Source: Clostridiales bacterium (GTDB taxonomy: Bacteria; Bacillota; Clostridia; Lachnospirales; Lachnospiraceae). Taken from it: DNA of 64,000 nucleotides. The notes under the pieces were generated by a model that saw only the letters and a program-made list of their open reading frames with translations, had not been told where the DNA came from and searched no databases. The stretch is taken from contig JAAYNV010000039.1 in assembly GCA_012520645.1 (NCBI GenBank), positions 57,696 to 121,695 on the forward strand. The letters run 5' to 3'. Within the stretch, counting starts at the first letter, position 1, and every line of letters starts with the position of its first letter. Shown piece after piece: positions 62,981-64,000 of the stretch. A program made the translations under genes and the position numbers.

Positions 62981-64000
62981 CCTTCTCTCTGCTTTCCCGT
63001 CATGCTGCTGTATAAATCCCGCATAGCATCAGCCAAAAATGTAACGATCCTTCCCGCTCTGACCCCATAGCGGACATAATATTTAAACTTCTCATCCTTA
63101 CAATTCTTCCACACTTTTCGCTCGGCCTTCAGCTTTTCCTGTATTTTTTTTCTGTCCTTTTTGTCCTTTAAATGCCGGTATTCTATCAGATAGTTGCAAT
63201 AGTTGCTAAGCATCTTCTGCGCCACAGCTTTTACATCTGCCTTATCATACTTTACCCCCCAGTTACCATCATTGGTAAAGAATTCATACCATTTTTTATA
63301 TACATTCATTCTGCCCAACACCTTTTCTACTGAGATATTGACAGAAGACGATTGGGGGTTATCATTCGACCAGCTATATCCGCAAAAATCATTGATTCCG
63401 ATACTTTTCGCATGCACAAATGCTTTATAACAAAAATCGGAATCCTCACTCCATGCAATTTTTTCGTCCAGGCTAATTTGATTTTCCAGAAGGAACTCCC
63501 TCTTAGCCATAATTAAGCATATTGACCCCGGCATATGATTGCCCTGGCGCGCCACTATATGCAAAAACTGTTCAGGAGTATATAGTTCACGCTGCAAACT
63601 ACTGTCTACCGAAAAAACAGTATATAACTCCTTCTGCCCATTCCGTATGACATAATGCTGATTCGAAAAATAAATATCTGCCTCTGTTTTGACAGACAGC
63701 CGATAAAGCCTTTCCAACATCTCAGGCTCTATAAAATCATCTACATCAACAAAAAGAACGTATTTCCCTTTTGCATTACAAATGCCTGTATTTCTGGCTC
63801 TTGATACGCCGCCATGTACGGCCTGAATAGAGCGGATATTAGAATAACGTTCCTCCAGCTTTTTACAAATTTCCCCCGTAGAATCCTTTGAACCATCATT
63901 TACCAGAATAACTTCAAAGTCTTTACAGGTTTGCTGCATCATTTTTTCAATGCAGGATTCCATAAAAATCTCCGCATTATATACGGGTATTATAACACTA
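62977..64000 (-). CDS. GT2-family glycosyltransferase, 5' end outside window
   Basis: The frame is open to the right edge: before the internal ATG at 63963 it reads SVIIPVYNAEIF, the normal GT2 opening, so the true start is just beyond the window. VNDGSKDST, HGGVSRARNTGI and FVDVDDFIEP follow with the DxD-like metal site. The last 100 residues are basic and helical. The stop forms ATGA with the next GT2 gene. Confidence 0.9.
   Translation of the reverse strand, partial: SVIIPVYNAEIFMESCIEKMMQQTCKDFEVILVNDGSKDSTGEICKKLEERYSNIRSIQAVHGGVSRARNTGICNAKGKYVLFVDVDDFIEPEMLERLYRLSVKTEADIYFSNQHYVIRNGQKELYTVFSVDSSLQRELYTPEQFLHIVARQGNHMPGSICLIMAKREFLLENQISLDEKIAWSEDSDFCYKAFVHAKSIGINDFCGYSWSNDNPQSSSVNISVEKVLGRMNVYKKWYEFFTNDGNWGVKYDKADVKAVAQKMLSNYCNYLIEYRHLKDKKDRKKIQEKLKAERKVWKNCKDEKFKYYVRYGVRAGRIVTFLADAMRDLYSSMTGKQREG

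Noticed and set aside
1..64000. CRISPR array, tRNA, rRNA, integrase or prophage genes
   Set aside because: I looked for spaced direct repeats, tRNA-like cloverleaf ends and recombinase motifs and saw none; GtrA/GtrB/GtrII-like genes here are not beside any phage gene.

Overview
This window is almost entirely one very large cell-surface polysaccharide locus. The likely host is a low-to-mid GC Gram-positive of the Clostridia, probably Lachnospiraceae. This rests on strong AGGAGG-type ribosome sites, tight ATGA/GTGA gene coupling, CotH-type secreted kinases, 6-pyruvoyl-tetrahydropterin-synthase-related membrane proteins and GtrII-type proteins. The genus cannot be fixed from the sequence. No rRNA, tRNA, CRISPR array, origin or intact mobile element was seen.

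Layout. (1) 1-4346, minus strand: FkbH-like HAD phosphatase (cut by the window edge), GT4 glycosyltransferase, acyltransferase-3 and a GT39-like membrane protein, starting from a good promoter at 4380-4408. (2) 4548-9960, plus strand, the only plus-strand unit: a small two-TM beta-domain protein, a PTPS-related membrane protein, a GtrB-like GT2 and a GtrII-like transferase, from a divergent promoter at 4435-4463. It meets the next unit at a shared stem-loop (9944-9977). (3) 9964-17948, minus: a polytopic membrane protein, two tandem secreted CotH kinases with LTD and chitobiase-like domains, and a second PTPS-related protein. (4) 18017-23540: acyltransferase, Wzx flippase, GT4, hexapeptide acetyltransferase, GT4. 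(5) 23574-25620: an accessory trio (ASCH protein, GNAT acetyltransferase, unknown C-tail-anchored protein) with its own promoter. (6) 25672-29645: five transferase-type genes. (7) 29642-33324: an AT-rich O-acetylation cassette (acyltransferase-3, AlgJ-like SGNH, MBOAT). (8) 33432-44661: GT11 fucosyltransferase, GT2s, GDPD-like enzyme, GtrA, HAD phosphatase, a membrane GT fused to a uridine-kinase-like domain, two sugar nucleotidylyltransferases, class II aldolase and an NTase-fold protein. The last group looks like a route making an unusual activated building block. (9) 44671-53923: a repeat-rich region with three copies of one extracytoplasmic module, a GtrII-like gene, a beta-helix protein and an IS remnant. 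(10) 53945-64000: FAD oxidoreductase, two more fucosyltransferase-type genes, a ParB-fold protein, a Wzm/Wzt ABC exporter and GT2s.

The locus carries both a Wzx flippase and a Wzm/Wzt exporter, so it may make two polymers or be a fusion of two loci. No Wzy-type polymerase or initiating phosphoglycosyltransferase was recognised.

The most striking observation is that at least six, probably seven, genes between 33 and 57 kb are each interrupted by a single-base frameshift. Six lie in homopolymer tracts of 6-8 bases; the seventh is a less certain case at an A4 run. Every G/C run of seven or more that I found is such a site. This is either contingency-locus phase variation of surface glycan genes or systematic homopolymer error in the assembly, and the sequence alone cannot decide which.
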